DNA from: a virus
Strand: one strand, 5' to 3'
Virus record (IMG/VR): IMGVR_UViG_3300042560_001403
Span: 1 to 34,296 of that record
Length of the DNA stretch: 34,296 bases
Made by a program: the position numbers and the translations under genes. The first letter of the stretch is position 1. Every line of letters begins with the position of its first letter. Below the pieces are notes generated by a model that made no database searches, had not been told where the DNA came from, and was given only the letters and a program-made list of their open reading frames with translations. Shown piece after piece: positions 12,095 to 20,647 of the stretch.

Positions 12095-12292
12095 TCACCC
12101 CTTCCGGGGGGGGGGGGGGAAAATCGGGTATCCGCACGAATCCAAACCCACCAGCTCGTCAATCAACTCACGCACACGAGCAATACGATCCGCAAGCTCA
12201 CGCTCAGCAACGACCAGCCGCCCAATCAGCATATGACGATCAGCGGGCAGCATTAGCCCTTCAAACACTTCGGTCAGTAGACGATCACACAT
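12095..12292 (-). CDS. Hypothetical helical protein ending at C-tract
   Basis: A 65-residue protein. The body is a long amphipathic helix ('VVAERELADRIARVRELIDELVG', outline). The last residues are four Pro followed by RKG, encoded by the 14-base C run on this strand. A one-base change in the run would replace the ending: one C fewer gives a short GRGEK-type tail, one C more gives a tail of about 17 residues. It is the last gene of the late direction and converges on the repressor gene. No family recognised. Confidence 0.6.
   Translation of the reverse strand: MCDRLLTEVFEGLMLPADRHMLIGRLVVAERELADRIARVRELIDELVGLDSCGYPIFPPPPRKG
12106..12119 (+). repeat. G14 homopolymer tract
   Basis: Fourteen consecutive G in the gap between the convergent repressor and 12095-12292 genes, overlapping the 3' end of the latter. 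It is preceded by CCCC-TTCC, so four bases can pair into a small hairpin, but there is no T run as expected for a terminator. The length should be treated with care because sequencing errors are common in such runs. Confidence 0.9.
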
Positions 12293-12308
12293 CTACCTTG
12301 GTATCGCA

Positions 12309-12330
12309 AATCGTCTTGCAATCGTCTTGC
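12309..12330 (-). repeat. Two tandem 11-base repeats
   Basis: AATCGTCTTGC occurs twice head to tail, upstream of the 12095-12292 gene. The 11-base period is one helical turn, so the two copies could form a protein-binding site. There is no other support. Confidence 0.45.
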
Positions 12331-12344
12331 AACGCCACAACGCG

Positions 12345-13625
12345 TCACGCATCAAACACCTGATCACGCCACACAAGCCGCCCACGAGCCTGATCAAACC
12401 GTGCAAGCTCCACGTTCCAGTACCCGTCGGAGTGAATCACCAGCGTTGCGAACCCTTGTTGCGCATCTGGATCAGCAACATACCCCAGATCCCGACGTGC
12501 CATCATCCCAACGCTCACATTCACATGCTGCACCGCATCACCATCCCGGTACCGCACAACATACGTAATAGCTTGTTTATGATCGTGACCTTGTGCGCGA
12601 CTTCCCTCATGCCTTGCAGCTGCTTTGACCGCACCGCCCACCGGCCCTGCATGCGTTCCATGCGTTACTACCAAGCCTCGCGCTAACCGCAAACTCGCGG
12701 CGTGGTATTCACCCACCGCGCGGTGCACGCGCACACCCAACTGGTCCAACCCCAGCATGAATTCCAGATCCCACCAAGGGTGCTCTTCTCCCGGTCGGCG
12801 CAACTCATACGCATCAGGAAGCCGCTCAAGCGTCGCGATCTGCAACCGCAAATCGTGATTACCCGGCAACTGATCCGCTTCACACCACCCAGCAGCATCA
12901 AGCGAACGACGCCACCAATCATGCGCGGCCTGGTAACATTCGTTCAGAGTGTCATTGAACGCGGCGTGCAAGTTCGGGCGGTGCCGACTCGGCTTTGACG
13001 CATTAACGAGATCCCCAAGGCCCACTATGCGATCAGGTTGATTCTCGGCAAGCCATGCAAGCCAGCACGCGTCGAGCTGCTCGTCGTGGTGTGGGCAATG
13101 CTGATCACTCACCAACGCAATGAGCTGCGAACGCTCACTCTCAGTGCGCTGTGCGCGCCTTTGCGGCGCTGCGAACACCTCCGGGCGTGCTGGTATCAAC
13201 CCGCTCGCAGAACGCTTCCTACGAGCTGTGACAGCGACTTGATACTTTTTCGGTTCGTTCGAACCGTCCACGCCCTGCACTCGGCTTTTATACTCGACAA
13301 GTTCGAACTCAGCAGGATCAACATGATGCTCTGCGAGAACATCGTCGGCGGTCATGCGACGACCCGAATGCGCCTCCGTGACAATCCGCACGGCGTCAGG
13401 GGTTATCTGCGCCCCTGCCTCGTCGAACATTACTTCGAGGTTTACACCGCCGCTGCGATTCTGGTTTGAGGTGCGCGCGTTGTTTGGGTGCTCGCTGCGT
13501 ATCCCATACCGAGTGGCCCACCTCTGCAGCGTTGTCCGTTTGATACCAGTTACACGAGCAGTGGCGGCGATGCTGCCACACTCCGCGATCTTCGCAGCTA
13601 ACGCATCGGCGTTTTGGTACCACAA
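12345..13625 (-). CDS. HTH-metallophosphoesterase
   Basis: A 426-residue protein. Residues 1-40 are a helix-turn-helix ('IAATARVTGIKRTTLQRWATRYG', outline). Residues about 165-360 are a calcineurin-like phosphoesterase: D174-x-H176, GD at 204-205, GNHD at 255-258, THG at 321-323 and GHDH at 346-349, a complete set of metal ligands. The central linker (45-165) is unassigned. The family includes nucleases and phosphodiesterases. Related HTH-phosphoesterases occur in actinobacterial phages near lysis genes (recalled). It comes directly after the holin-like gene. The substrate is unknown; a nucleic acid is suggested by the HTH. Confidence 0.85.
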   Translation of the reverse strand: MWYQNADALAAKIAECGSIAATARVTGIKRTTLQRWATRYGIRSEHPNNARTSNQNRSGGVNLEVMFDEAGAQITPDAVRIVTEAHSGRRMTADDVLAEHHVDPAEFELVEYKSRVQGVDGSNEPKKYQVAVTARRKRSASGLIPARPEVFAAPQRRAQRTESERSQLIALVSDQHCPHHDEQLDACWLAWLAENQPDRIVGLGDLVNASKPSRHRPNLHAAFNDTLNECYQAAHDWWRRSLDAAGWCEADQLPGNHDLRLQIATLERLPDAYELRRPGEEHPWWDLEFMLGLDQLGVRVHRAVGEYHAASLRLARGLVVTHGTHAGPVGGAVKAAARHEGSRAQGHDHKQAITYVVRYRDGDAVQHVNVSVGMMARRDLGYVADPDAQQGFATLVIHSDGYWNVELARFDQARGRLVWRDQVFDA

Positions 13626-13646
13626 AAACGCATCCCCTTTGCTGGG

Positions 13647-13865
13647 TTACTCGTCGTTTTTCTCTGCGGGCAAAATCACCGACTCAAGTTTTTCGATACG
13701 CGCCTCGAGGCGGTCAACGGCATCACGCAATGTCTTGCCGCCGTTCGGGTTCAACTCGAAGTGAATCTTCCCGATCTTCGCTTCAATACGTCGACCCATC
13801 AGCAGTGCGAATACCAGCACCACACCGGCCACAATGAACATCACATCATTCGGCGTGAAACTCAT
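13647..13865 (-). CDS. Holin-like membrane protein
   Basis: A 72-residue protein with one N-terminal membrane span (residues about 8-24, 'MFIVAGVVLVFALLMG'), then basic residues and a coiled coil 'LRDAVDRLEARIEKLESVI'. It resembles the DUF2746-type proteins placed after the endolysin in actinobacterial phages. The start ATGA overlaps the end of the amidase, so a holin or lysis-control role is likely from position and topology. It has a single span, so a second small membrane protein may be needed for pore formation. Confidence 0.65.
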   Translation of the reverse strand: MSFTPNDVMFIVAGVVLVFALLMGRRIEAKIGKIHFELNPNGGKTLRDAVDRLEARIEKLESVILPAEKNDE

Positions 13866-14380
13866 GCGCGCGCCTTCTTTTTCTCAGCACGCGCCCACCG
13901 CAACACCCTACGCAGCGGAAAGCCATACCCGGGATCCCAATGCCCACCCTGCGGGATGTCACGATGTAAACACACACCATGCTGCACGTTATGCACCAAT
14001 GGAATATCAAACCGCACCGACAAATATGCCAGCAGCAGCGCCACTTTCTTCAACTGCCTGCGCCGCTGGTACCACGTTTTCACCGTGAAGCGTGCGAACC
14101 CAATCATTTCAATGCCAACGCTGTTCGCGTTCGCGCCAGCTGCGTGATAACACATCCGCAGTACAGACGCCCCTTGTCCGACACGCCCTTCCTTGTCGAC
14201 AACAAAATGGATGCCGAGCTTGTCAGGGGTTCGCTCCAAATACGAGAGCACGCCGATGATGTCACTGTTGCCGGGACGGTCATGCGACTCGGTGCTGTGT
14301 AGCACGATGCGGTAAGGACGCTGCGCGCCGTGAGTGTTTCCCGTTGAACGCCGATCGACGTGAATGTGTGGCTTGCGCAT
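13862..14380 (-). CDS. N-acetylmuramoyl-L-alanine amidase endolysin
   Basis: A 172-residue single-domain amidase of the Amidase_2/PGRP fold. Zinc ligands and catalytic residues fit: 'RIVLHSTES' (His28), 'GIHFVVDKEGRVGQ', 'CYHAAGANANSVGIEMIG' and 'HRDIPQGGHWDPGYGF', the last giving the second His and the Asp. There is no separate cell-wall-binding domain. The C-terminus is Lys/Arg-rich (RWARAEKKKARA), which may give affinity for the wall. The ATG at 14380 is chosen because upstream residues look like non-coding extension. It follows the tail genes and precedes the holin-like gene, the usual lysis cassette. Confidence 0.9.
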   Translation of the reverse strand: MRKPHIHVDRRSTGNTHGAQRPYRIVLHSTESHDRPGNSDIIGVLSYLERTPDKLGIHFVVDKEGRVGQGASVLRMCYHAAGANANSVGIEMIGFARFTVKTWYQRRRQLKKVALLLAYLSVRFDIPLVHNVQHGVCLHRDIPQGGHWDPGYGFPLRRVLRWARAEKKKARA

Positions 14381-14409
14381 AAACACGCCCGCATACACGT
14401 TTGGTGTAA

Positions 14410-15066
14410 CTATCCAACAACAATCGGTATGACACGCAGCCACCGATCTTGCCAACGTCCGGTATCAGCTGGCACGCGGTATTGAACACGCAACTCGTCT
14501 CCAGCAGCAGCGGTGATATCTAGCACACGGCTGATGCTTTGCCGCAGTCCGGTAAGGTTTGGAGAAGCGGAGTACACACTGTTTGCACTGCCCGCAGCTG
14601 CGCTTCCGACCTTCACTGTTTGCTCGATCACACGGTTTGATGTGATGACGCTGAAATCCATTGCACTGCCGTGCGCGACCTCGTACACCCCAGCGAACGG
14701 AACTGTGATACTTGGCCCGCTTGTTGCAAGATCCTGATACGCGCCACCTGTAGCAGCTGTTTGTTGTGCTGCGATCTCAACGATCCACGCGCCACCACCG
14801 ACAAACTCCCACTTGTATGTGCCAGCGTTCTCGTTGTAGCGGAATCTCCACACTACGTTCGCGCTGCTCATTGCACTGGTTTGCACTTGCACAACCATCC
14901 CGTTGTACGGGTTCGTGGGTAGTGTGGTGACAATACTTGCCGCGTTTACCTGTCCGCGCTCGAGCTTCTCCACCCGATTCGATTGTTTTCCCAGCATGGC
15001 AATAACACGCTGGAAATGATTCGCGCCAAGTGCGAGCTCGTGTTGTGGGCGCTGCGGCAAACCCAT
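14410..15066 (-). CDS. Tail-tip or appendage protein
   Basis: A 218-residue protein. Residues about 30-90 hold the common phage appendage pattern 'LPTNPYNGMVVQVQT...WRFRYNENAGTYKWEFVGGGAW' (outline). The C-terminal about 120 residues are beta-rich and repetitive in Ser/Thr/Ala, like a jelly-roll head of a host-binding protein. The ATG at 15066 has AAGGAG six bases upstream and overlaps the preceding stop (TGATG). It is the last tail gene before lysis, where receptor-binding proteins often sit. The exact role is inferred. Confidence 0.65.
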   Translation of the reverse strand: MGLPQRPQHELALGANHFQRVIAMLGKQSNRVEKLERGQVNAASIVTTLPTNPYNGMVVQVQTSAMSSANVVWRFRYNENAGTYKWEFVGGGAWIVEIAAQQTAATGGAYQDLATSGPSITVPFAGVYEVAHGSAMDFSVITSNRVIEQTVKVGSAAAGSANSVYSASPNLTGLRQSISRVLDITAAAGDELRVQYRVPADTGRWQDRWLRVIPIVVG

Positions 15067-16127
15067 CACATACTCCTTGTCTGCAATGCGGATATTGCCT
15101 CACGCCCAGTGTCATCAATGTTCACTGATACGCTATACACGCGCTGGGTGGTCTGGAACACGACGCCTTGATCGAATACGACGGGGACGGTATCCCCCAC
15201 TTCGAAATCGTCGAACACGCGCGGCGCACGAGGCCCAGGTGTAATCGAATACTCGGCCACCATACTGGGATCGGTGTGCGTGTCCAAATAGTATTTTGTT
15301 CGATTGGCAAGCACACTGCTGCTTGTTTCTTGTGTGTATGACACAACCGTTTCTAACCGCTTATATGTGTTGCGACTGGTTGCATCCTGATACGTGACAC
15401 TGCCGAGCTCTGCGGTACCGATCACGTAGTTCGCAACCATGTCAGCGTTTCTGGTGCGCGTCACTGAGACGCAATTGCTGATGGTATTTGCCCCGTATGC
15501 GAACACCGCGCCCTGCCGAATAATGCCCCGCCGGTTATACACATTCAGCTGCGCGATCTTCCCTGCGGAGTATTCAATCGGACTGACGCCAACATCAACT
15601 CCATCTAGTGCTTCAGAATGCTGTGTAATGACATCGAGGATCGTAGGATTTTCTTCTGCGTAGTCCACGCTGATCGTAGCACTCGACGCTATCAATGCGC
15701 TGTTTGTCTGAATGCCGGTATCGTTTGCTGTGTTGGTTGTATCAAGAATTGTTTTGATAATGGTGCCGCGTTGGGTGTTTGCAAATGCGCTTGTTGTGTA
15801 CCTGCGGGATAGGTAGATCATCGGGTCGAATGCAGTGACAGCGATCTGGTCAATACCGTTCCCGCCGCTTGTTTGCAGCTCGTCTACCCATACTGGTCCG
15901 TAGAACCGCAACGTTTTAGTGTTGGTGAGATCGGTGCGGTACGCTTTGATGAATGTGCTACCGGGCTCGACAAGGTTCGCTGCGCTGCTGGTTAGTGGCA
16001 GTGTGAATGAGCATACTGTGGGTTGGTTAAGTTGAAGTGTAAGTTGCCGGTCGGTGGCAAGGCTTAGGTCGGCAAGGAGATTGCCTGCCTGGTTGTATAA
16101 CCCCATCTGCCAGTGTGGTTGTGCCAC
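15066..16127 (-). CDS. Tail protein, Gp37-like hub
   Basis: A 353-residue protein resembling the siphovirus ReqiPepy6 Gp37-like family of tail-hub components: 'GLYNQAGNLLADLSLATDRQLTLQLN', 'IKAYRTD.....RFYGPVWV' and 'GIDQIAVTAFDPMIYLSRR', then 'IDDTGREAISALQTR' at the end (outlines). These proteins form baseplate-hub-like rings after the distal tail protein. The GTG at 16127 overlaps the preceding stop (TAGTG); the upstream extension is rejected. The order Dit, 16127-17200, then this gene fits a tail tip. Confidence 0.75.
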   Translation of the reverse strand: MAQPHWQMGLYNQAGNLLADLSLATDRQLTLQLNQPTVCSFTLPLTSSAANLVEPGSTFIKAYRTDLTNTKTLRFYGPVWVDELQTSGGNGIDQIAVTAFDPMIYLSRRYTTSAFANTQRGTIIKTILDTTNTANDTGIQTNSALIASSATISVDYAEENPTILDVITQHSEALDGVDVGVSPIEYSAGKIAQLNVYNRRGIIRQGAVFAYGANTISNCVSVTRTRNADMVANYVIGTAELGSVTYQDATSRNTYKRLETVVSYTQETSSSVLANRTKYYLDTHTDPSMVAEYSITPGPRAPRVFDDFEVGDTVPVVFDQGVVFQTTQRVYSVSVNIDDTGREAISALQTRSM

Positions 16128-17200
16128 TACGCGATGACCTCGGCCCACATGCTGCGGTTGGATACGGTCAGCGTGTTTGCACTGGTCTTGTATCGTTGTT
16201 CGATTACGTACCACCCCGCTGCAAGCTGGCTAATTTCCAGCGCTGCGATACTTGGTCCAGATGCCACTCCAAACAAGCCCACAGCTACACCACTCGTGAC
16301 GTTTGTTACATCAGCAGTAGCACCGGCGATTGACGAATAGAACTGAGTTGTTGCTGTGTTAGTCGAAGTTACCGCGCTCGCAAAGCGGCTGGTGAACGTG
16401 CCAAGGCTTGTAATTTCATACCCTGCAACAAGCGGCGCAGCGTTATTACCAACTCGACTCCGCAACTGGCTATCGTTCAAAAATAGTGTGATGCCTTGCG
16501 TGCCGCTCGCTGCACTAATTTTCCAATGCCCTTCCGAGAAAACCCGGATACGAGCATTCGCGTGAGGAACATACACCGCAACAAAATCAGGAGTCGCCAA
16601 CCGCGTATAACTCGTGCTCGTCGTTGTCTCCGCCGTCGCCACACTGTTATACGACGCACGCCCAGCAATCGGATTGAGATTCGTGATATTCGCCGTCGTC
16701 AGCGTCGTCGCGGCAGCAGGCACACGAATTGCAGCAATCGGCACACAACCCGCAGGAATAGCCGGCCACTGACTCGTCACCAACTGGTGAGTTGCACCAG
16801 CATTCGGCGTGCCATCAACAATACGAAAACGGAAACCCGTAACACCACTGGCATCCTCCGCATTGTCCTTAACTTCAAGACACACCAAATCAATCCGCGG
16901 ATTCGTAGGATCAGCAGACGCCCAGGTATAACCACCATTCGTCTGCGTATTAAACGACGCATCATTCTGCACGTAATACGGACCCTGAAACGAACTCACA
17001 GCAGGCAACACAAACCCGCGGCCCGCAGCGATATTTACGTTCATTGCGCCAGCACCATTCTGCGTGACCGCAAAATCACCATTCGCAATAATGCCGGGTA
17101 GCGTTACCATCCCGATCGTTGCGTTTCGCACAGCTTTCGCACCATACGTTCCCGTAACAAATCCGGGGCTGCTACTTACAACACTTGTTTGACCAGCCAT
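16127..17200 (-). CDS. Tail fibre or receptor-binding protein
   Basis: A 357-residue, beta-rich, Ser/Thr/Ala-rich protein. The N-terminal about 140 residues follow the pattern of phage upper-baseplate and fibre attachment domains: 'GDFAVTQNGAGAMNVNIAAGRGFV' (outline), 'WASADPTNPRIDLVCLEV', and 'AGCVPIAAIRVPA'. The C-terminal half looks like a jelly-roll or adhesin head. A clear GGAGAG site lies before the ATG at 17200. It lies between the distal tail protein and the hub-like protein. Receptor binding is likely but not shown. Confidence 0.7.
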   Translation of the reverse strand: MAGQTSVVSSSPGFVTGTYGAKAVRNATIGMVTLPGIIANGDFAVTQNGAGAMNVNIAAGRGFVLPAVSSFQGPYYVQNDASFNTQTNGGYTWASADPTNPRIDLVCLEVKDNAEDASGVTGFRFRIVDGTPNAGATHQLVTSQWPAIPAGCVPIAAIRVPAAATTLTTANITNLNPIAGRASYNSVATAETTTSTSYTRLATPDFVAVYVPHANARIRVFSEGHWKISAASGTQGITLFLNDSQLRSRVGNNAAPLVAGYEITSLGTFTSRFASAVTSTNTATTQFYSSIAGATADVTNVTSGVAVGLFGVASGPSIAALEISQLAAGWYVIEQRYKTSANTLTVSNRSMWAEVIA

Positions 17201-17209
17201 CGTTCTCTC

Positions 17210-18136
17210 CTATATCCACGCGTCGCGCATCAACACGCGGGCTTTGGTGCTTGCTGTATAACCACTCGCTGTCATCTGCAATACGTCATCCGTTGGCAAA
17301 AACCCGAACCATTTGGATGATGCAAGATCCATCGCGCTGATCATGGACGGTCCAGCATCCTGATACACGACAGTGCGACGGAATAAATCGATCGTCCAAT
17401 AATCACCCGAAGCGATCGACGCGTTCGGAAATGACAGGGAGCGAACCTCGAGCTCTGGAGTGTTTGACAGATTAGACAACGCAAACCCCGTACACGGCCC
17501 ATACACCTGCACCAATGGGAACGCTTCCACATTTCCATTGTTCGTGACCGTTACTTGACCCGCCCCACCTGCAGTGAACGTCACCGGAATCGTGAGAGGT
17601 ATCGTAAATCCACCTCCCGTATCAGTGAGGCTTGCAGTATCAAGATTCGTGACACTGGATTCTGCATAGGGCAGCTCAGTTTGTAGTACCAGTTGCACGC
17701 TTTTCAGCGCCCCGCCAACACTGCTCCATGCTGGGGGCTGCACGAGGCGTAGCGCGCGGATTGATCGCTGATGCGCGGTACCAACTCCAAGATCTAAAAC
17801 CCCGCCGATGTAATCGTTTGCAGCGTACCCAGAAGCACGATCAGCCAGCATATTCCCAGCAAGCTGCATGAAGGTGTCTGCTTGGTTGCGTCGTGTTGTC
17901 GCATCACCCGCGTAATTCAACAGCGTCATACTGACGCTCATACCTTCCCGGTATGCTGCGTCGATGTACGAGCCGTGTTGCATCGGACGATTCGCGATCG
18001 ATGTTTGCAGGCCGCTCTGTATTACGAGCTCTTCGCATAACCACCCGTTTTGAGTATATGGGGGGTCGTTAATAGTGATGCTGCTGCTTCCGGGTGCTGT
18101 GAGCGTCATGCGGGTTCCGTATTCGCGCCAGCTCAT
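17210..18136 (-). CDS. Distal tail protein (Dit-like)
   Basis: A 308-residue protein. Its position directly after the tape measure (ATGA overlap), its length and features such as 'DPPYTQNGWLCEELVIQSGLQ' (outline), repeated beta strands, and the C-terminal 'GDYWTIDLFRRTVVYQDAG' match siphovirus phage-tail family proteins that form the Dit ring. The last strand pattern of 'nG.v...pl..v.G.c' is also typical. It links the tail tube to the tip. Confidence 0.8.
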   Translation of the reverse strand: MSWREYGTRMTLTAPGSSSITINDPPYTQNGWLCEELVIQSGLQTSIANRPMQHGSYIDAAYREGMSVSMTLLNYAGDATTRRNQADTFMQLAGNMLADRASGYAANDYIGGVLDLGVGTAHQRSIRALRLVQPPAWSSVGGALKSVQLVLQTELPYAESSVTNLDTASLTDTGGGFTIPLTIPVTFTAGGAGQVTVTNNGNVEAFPLVQVYGPCTGFALSNLSNTPELEVRSLSFPNASIASGDYWTIDLFRRTVVYQDAGPSMISAMDLASSKWFGFLPTDDVLQMTASGYTASTKARVLMRDAWI

Positions 18137-20043
18137 CCGATCACCAGTCCCGCCGATTGGAACTGGAAGCGGGCTGCTTGGCTTGCCGCGAACATGTCGG
18201 GATTACCGGAAAAATATTGTTTGATCACAACGCTCTGAGCGCGAGGCGCGCGGTCCAATGGTGATACCACAGCACCACGCGGCAAACTTAGCATCTCTGG
18301 GCCGCGCTCTCCGACAATAACACTGCCTGCGCGCTGCACACGCCCACCATCTGCAAGCAACGGAATGTTCGGCGTGTCCATCTTAAAACCGCCAACACGC
18401 CCACCACCCAGTTTCTTCGGTAACGAAATTCCATCAAACCCGAAGCTGAGATTATTCCACTTCCCGATCACCCAGTTGATAACTGTGCGAAACGCGGTCT
18501 TGATGCCATCGAACATACCCCTGAAGTTCAAGCTGTCCCGGATCCCATTGAAGAATGTTGATGCTTTCCCCCACGACAGTTTTATGGCACTCCACACTGT
18601 GCGTGCTGCACGTCCAACACTACGAAATGCGGTTGCGACTTCTGCGATACCATCACGCACGCCATTGAATACCGCTTTGGCACCACCCCAGACAATGCTT
18701 ACCGCGCGAAAATATGTTGTTGCAACGGTCTTGATGTACGAGAAATACAGCTTTACGACCGTCCACACGCCACGAAATATCATGGAAAACGCTGGACGCA
18801 ACTGCGCCCACTTTGCTTGCACCAACTGCAACGCCTGTAACCCGGCAGCCTTTATCCCACCCCACGCAGCGACAGCAACACGAGCCACAACACGAAATAC
18901 CGCATTTATCACCCCGCGGAAACGCTCACTACGCTTATACGCCACCACGAGCGCACCAGCCAACCCAACAACTGCCAGTACCACCAACCCAACAGGATTC
19001 GCCGCCAGCACAAGATTGAATGCAATCGACGCAGCAGTAGCCGCAGCCGTAACAATACGCCACACTTTCAACGCAGCAACAATCGCCAGAATCCCCGCAC
19101 CAACGGGAATCAACACGCTCCGCCAATCATACAACTTGCGAGCAACACCACCAACAAACCCTGCAACACTCTGCAGCACACCACCAACACGAACCAGTAC
19201 ACCGCGAAGCTTCTCGAGCTGCGAACGCCCCTCAGCGGACTGCAAAAACAAATCAAGTCGAAGCATGGCAGCACTTAACTGGTTCGCGAGATTGCCCATC
19301 CCCTTCCCGAGCCCACCAACTATTGTTGCAGTTAGATTATTAAATGTTTCCCGCAGTCGATTGTACGGATCAGCATCCCCCGCAGCATCAGCAGCACCCT
19401 TATACCGTTTCTCTAACTCTGCGAGAATCAGCTTCTGAGCATCCAATGTACGACCAGACGCAGCAAACTTTTTCACCTGGTCCTCTTGCTGCTTACTCAA
19501 CGTAACACCGGCAGTACGCAGCAGCTTCGCTGCCTTCTCTGGCTGATTCAACGCTCGAGCAAGACGCTGCTGAGACGGAATCAAATCTTTTTCGGTACGA
19601 GCTGCGTAATCCAACGACACCTGTGACAAGCGATCGAAGATGTCATTGCCCCGACCAGCTTCATTACGGACGTTACGAAACGCAAGAGTTTGCGCAGCAG
19701 CATTCTTGATAACCTCATCATCAACACCACTCTTGTACGCAAGCGACGAACTCATCCGATCAATCTGATCAGCACTGATGAACGCCTGATTACCCATTGC
19801 GCGAACAGCTGTGGCAACCTGCGCGCTTACCTTGCGCGACTCTCGCAGCTCGTTGATACCGGTGCGGACGCTTAGTGCCATTCCGGCACCCAACGCAACG
19901 CCAGTGATTTTTGCGATTCGCCCGAAATCAACACCGATCGCATTTTTAAGTTCACTACTTGCGCGTTTAAACTTCCGAAGCTCGCGCTGTGCCTGTCGGC
20001 TGTCACCACGAATTGCAACCAGCAAGTCATACACTCGAGCCAT
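18133..20043 (-). CDS. Tape measure protein
   Basis: A 636-residue protein. The N-terminus shows the TP901/tape-measure signature ('LRKFKRASSELKNAIG', 'GTGxNELRESRKVSAQV'-like). Long Ala-rich helices and a hydrophobic region of several predicted membrane spans follow (about residues 310-370, 'VLIPVGAGILAIVAALK' and 'PVGLVVLAVVGLAGALVVA'). Amphipathic repeats come next, ending in 'AGSVIVGERGPEMLSLPRG', a common tape-measure tail motif. It sets tail length; at roughly 1.5 angstroms per residue this predicts a tail near 95 nm. The ATG at 20043 has GGAG six bases upstream. Confidence 0.93.
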   Translation of the reverse strand: MARVYDLLVAIRGDSRQAQRELRKFKRASSELKNAIGVDFGRIAKITGVALGAGMALSVRTGINELRESRKVSAQVATAVRAMGNQAFISADQIDRMSSSLAYKSGVDDEVIKNAAAQTLAFRNVRNEAGRGNDIFDRLSQVSLDYAARTEKDLIPSQQRLARALNQPEKAAKLLRTAGVTLSKQQEDQVKKFAASGRTLDAQKLILAELEKRYKGAADAAGDADPYNRLRETFNNLTATIVGGLGKGMGNLANQLSAAMLRLDLFLQSAEGRSQLEKLRGVLVRVGGVLQSVAGFVGGVARKLYDWRSVLIPVGAGILAIVAALKVWRIVTAAATAASIAFNLVLAANPVGLVVLAVVGLAGALVVAYKRSERFRGVINAVFRVVARVAVAAWGGIKAAGLQALQLVQAKWAQLRPAFSMIFRGVWTVVKLYFSYIKTVATTYFRAVSIVWGGAKAVFNGVRDGIAEVATAFRSVGRAARTVWSAIKLSWGKASTFFNGIRDSLNFRGMFDGIKTAFRTVINWVIGKWNNLSFGFDGISLPKKLGGGRVGGFKMDTPNIPLLADGGRVQRAGSVIVGERGPEMLSLPRGAVVSPLDRAPRAQSVVIKQYFSGNPDMFAASQAARFQFQSAGLVIG

Positions 20044-20061
20044 CACAAACTCCGATCAGCT

Positions 20062-20258
20062 TCAAGTGATAATCCGACGCACGTCTGCGTCTGACAGCTC
20101 TCCATCTTCAGACGCATCCAACCCGATGATACTGCGCCCGCTGGCCACCAATAGGTCAAACTCCCACATCGGGAGCTGTGCGGCGCTGCTACGGCTGAGG
20201 CCGTACACATGCCGAAGAATGACCACCGCTTCAGCATCCTCCGGCCTTATCCTTCCCC
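20062..20258 (-). CDS. Tail assembly chaperone, frameshift extension (T part)
   Basis: In the -1 frame after the 20247-20603 gene, an open frame continues and encodes 'EDAEAVVILRHVYGLSRSSA', then 'AQLPMWEFDLLVASGRSIIG' and an acidic end 'SEDGELSDADVRRIIT', stopping at 20062. The 'LP.WEF..L......' pattern is typical of the T part of siphovirus GT chaperones. There is no good independent start. A G5 run (- strand; CCCCC at 20255-20259) just before the G stop allows a -1 slip. The fused G-T protein would help build the tail with the tape measure, whose start lies just downstream. Confidence 0.75.
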
Positions 20259-20603
20259 CACCGACTGCTCATCAGCGACCCACTCCAACACATAACTGAT
20301 CAGCCCCGTGACAGCTTTCACGCCGAGCGCATTCGCACCCTGCACCTGCTCATCACACAACCACCGCAACTTCGCCCCGAACCCCTCAGGATCCGCAAGT
20401 GCCGCCTCGGCAAGCTCAATAGCCATCTCCACGAGTTCGCCAATCGTAATGCCGTCATCATCGGCAGCGACCTCGAAACGCTTTGAAACAGCCTTCAATC
20501 GCTCGTTACGTGAATGCGTGATATCGGCAAGCGTCCATTCGCCGTGTTCACCCAAGCGTATTACTGGCTTTTCGAGTGCAAATGGGTCAAACGTTTTACT
20601 CAC
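20247..20603 (-). CDS. Tail assembly chaperone, G part
   Basis: A 118-residue protein starting MSKTFDPFALEKPVIRLGEHGEW. The N-terminal strand is followed by helices ('MAIELAEAALADPEGFGAKL', 'ALGVKAVTGLISYVLEW'). It is the usual size and position for the lambda gpG-like chaperone between the major tail protein and the tape measure. Translation ends normally after GEG at 20247, or shifts -1 at the preceding G run to make the longer GT form. Confidence 0.82.
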   Translation of the reverse strand: MSKTFDPFALEKPVIRLGEHGEWTLADITHSRNERLKAVSKRFEVAADDDGITIGELVEMAIELAEAALADPEGFGAKLRWLCDEQVQGANALGVKAVTGLISYVLEWVADEQSVGEG

Positions 20604-20647
20604 AGGATTCCCTCCCCAATAACAACGGCGCGTCCTACACCAGAAAG

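Noticed and set aside
12098-12119. Intrinsic terminator between convergent genes
   Set aside because: Only four base pairs can form (CCCC/GGGG) and no T run follows on either strand.
18365-19438. Long + strand ORF of 357 codons
   Set aside because: Antisense to the tape measure, Ala/Thr/Asn/Pro-rich shadow; no ribosome binding site in an operon context.
20043-20237. 64-codon ORF starting MLKRWSFF
   Set aside because: Cys/Trp/Ser-rich, in a different frame from the chaperone extension whose sequence fits the known family.
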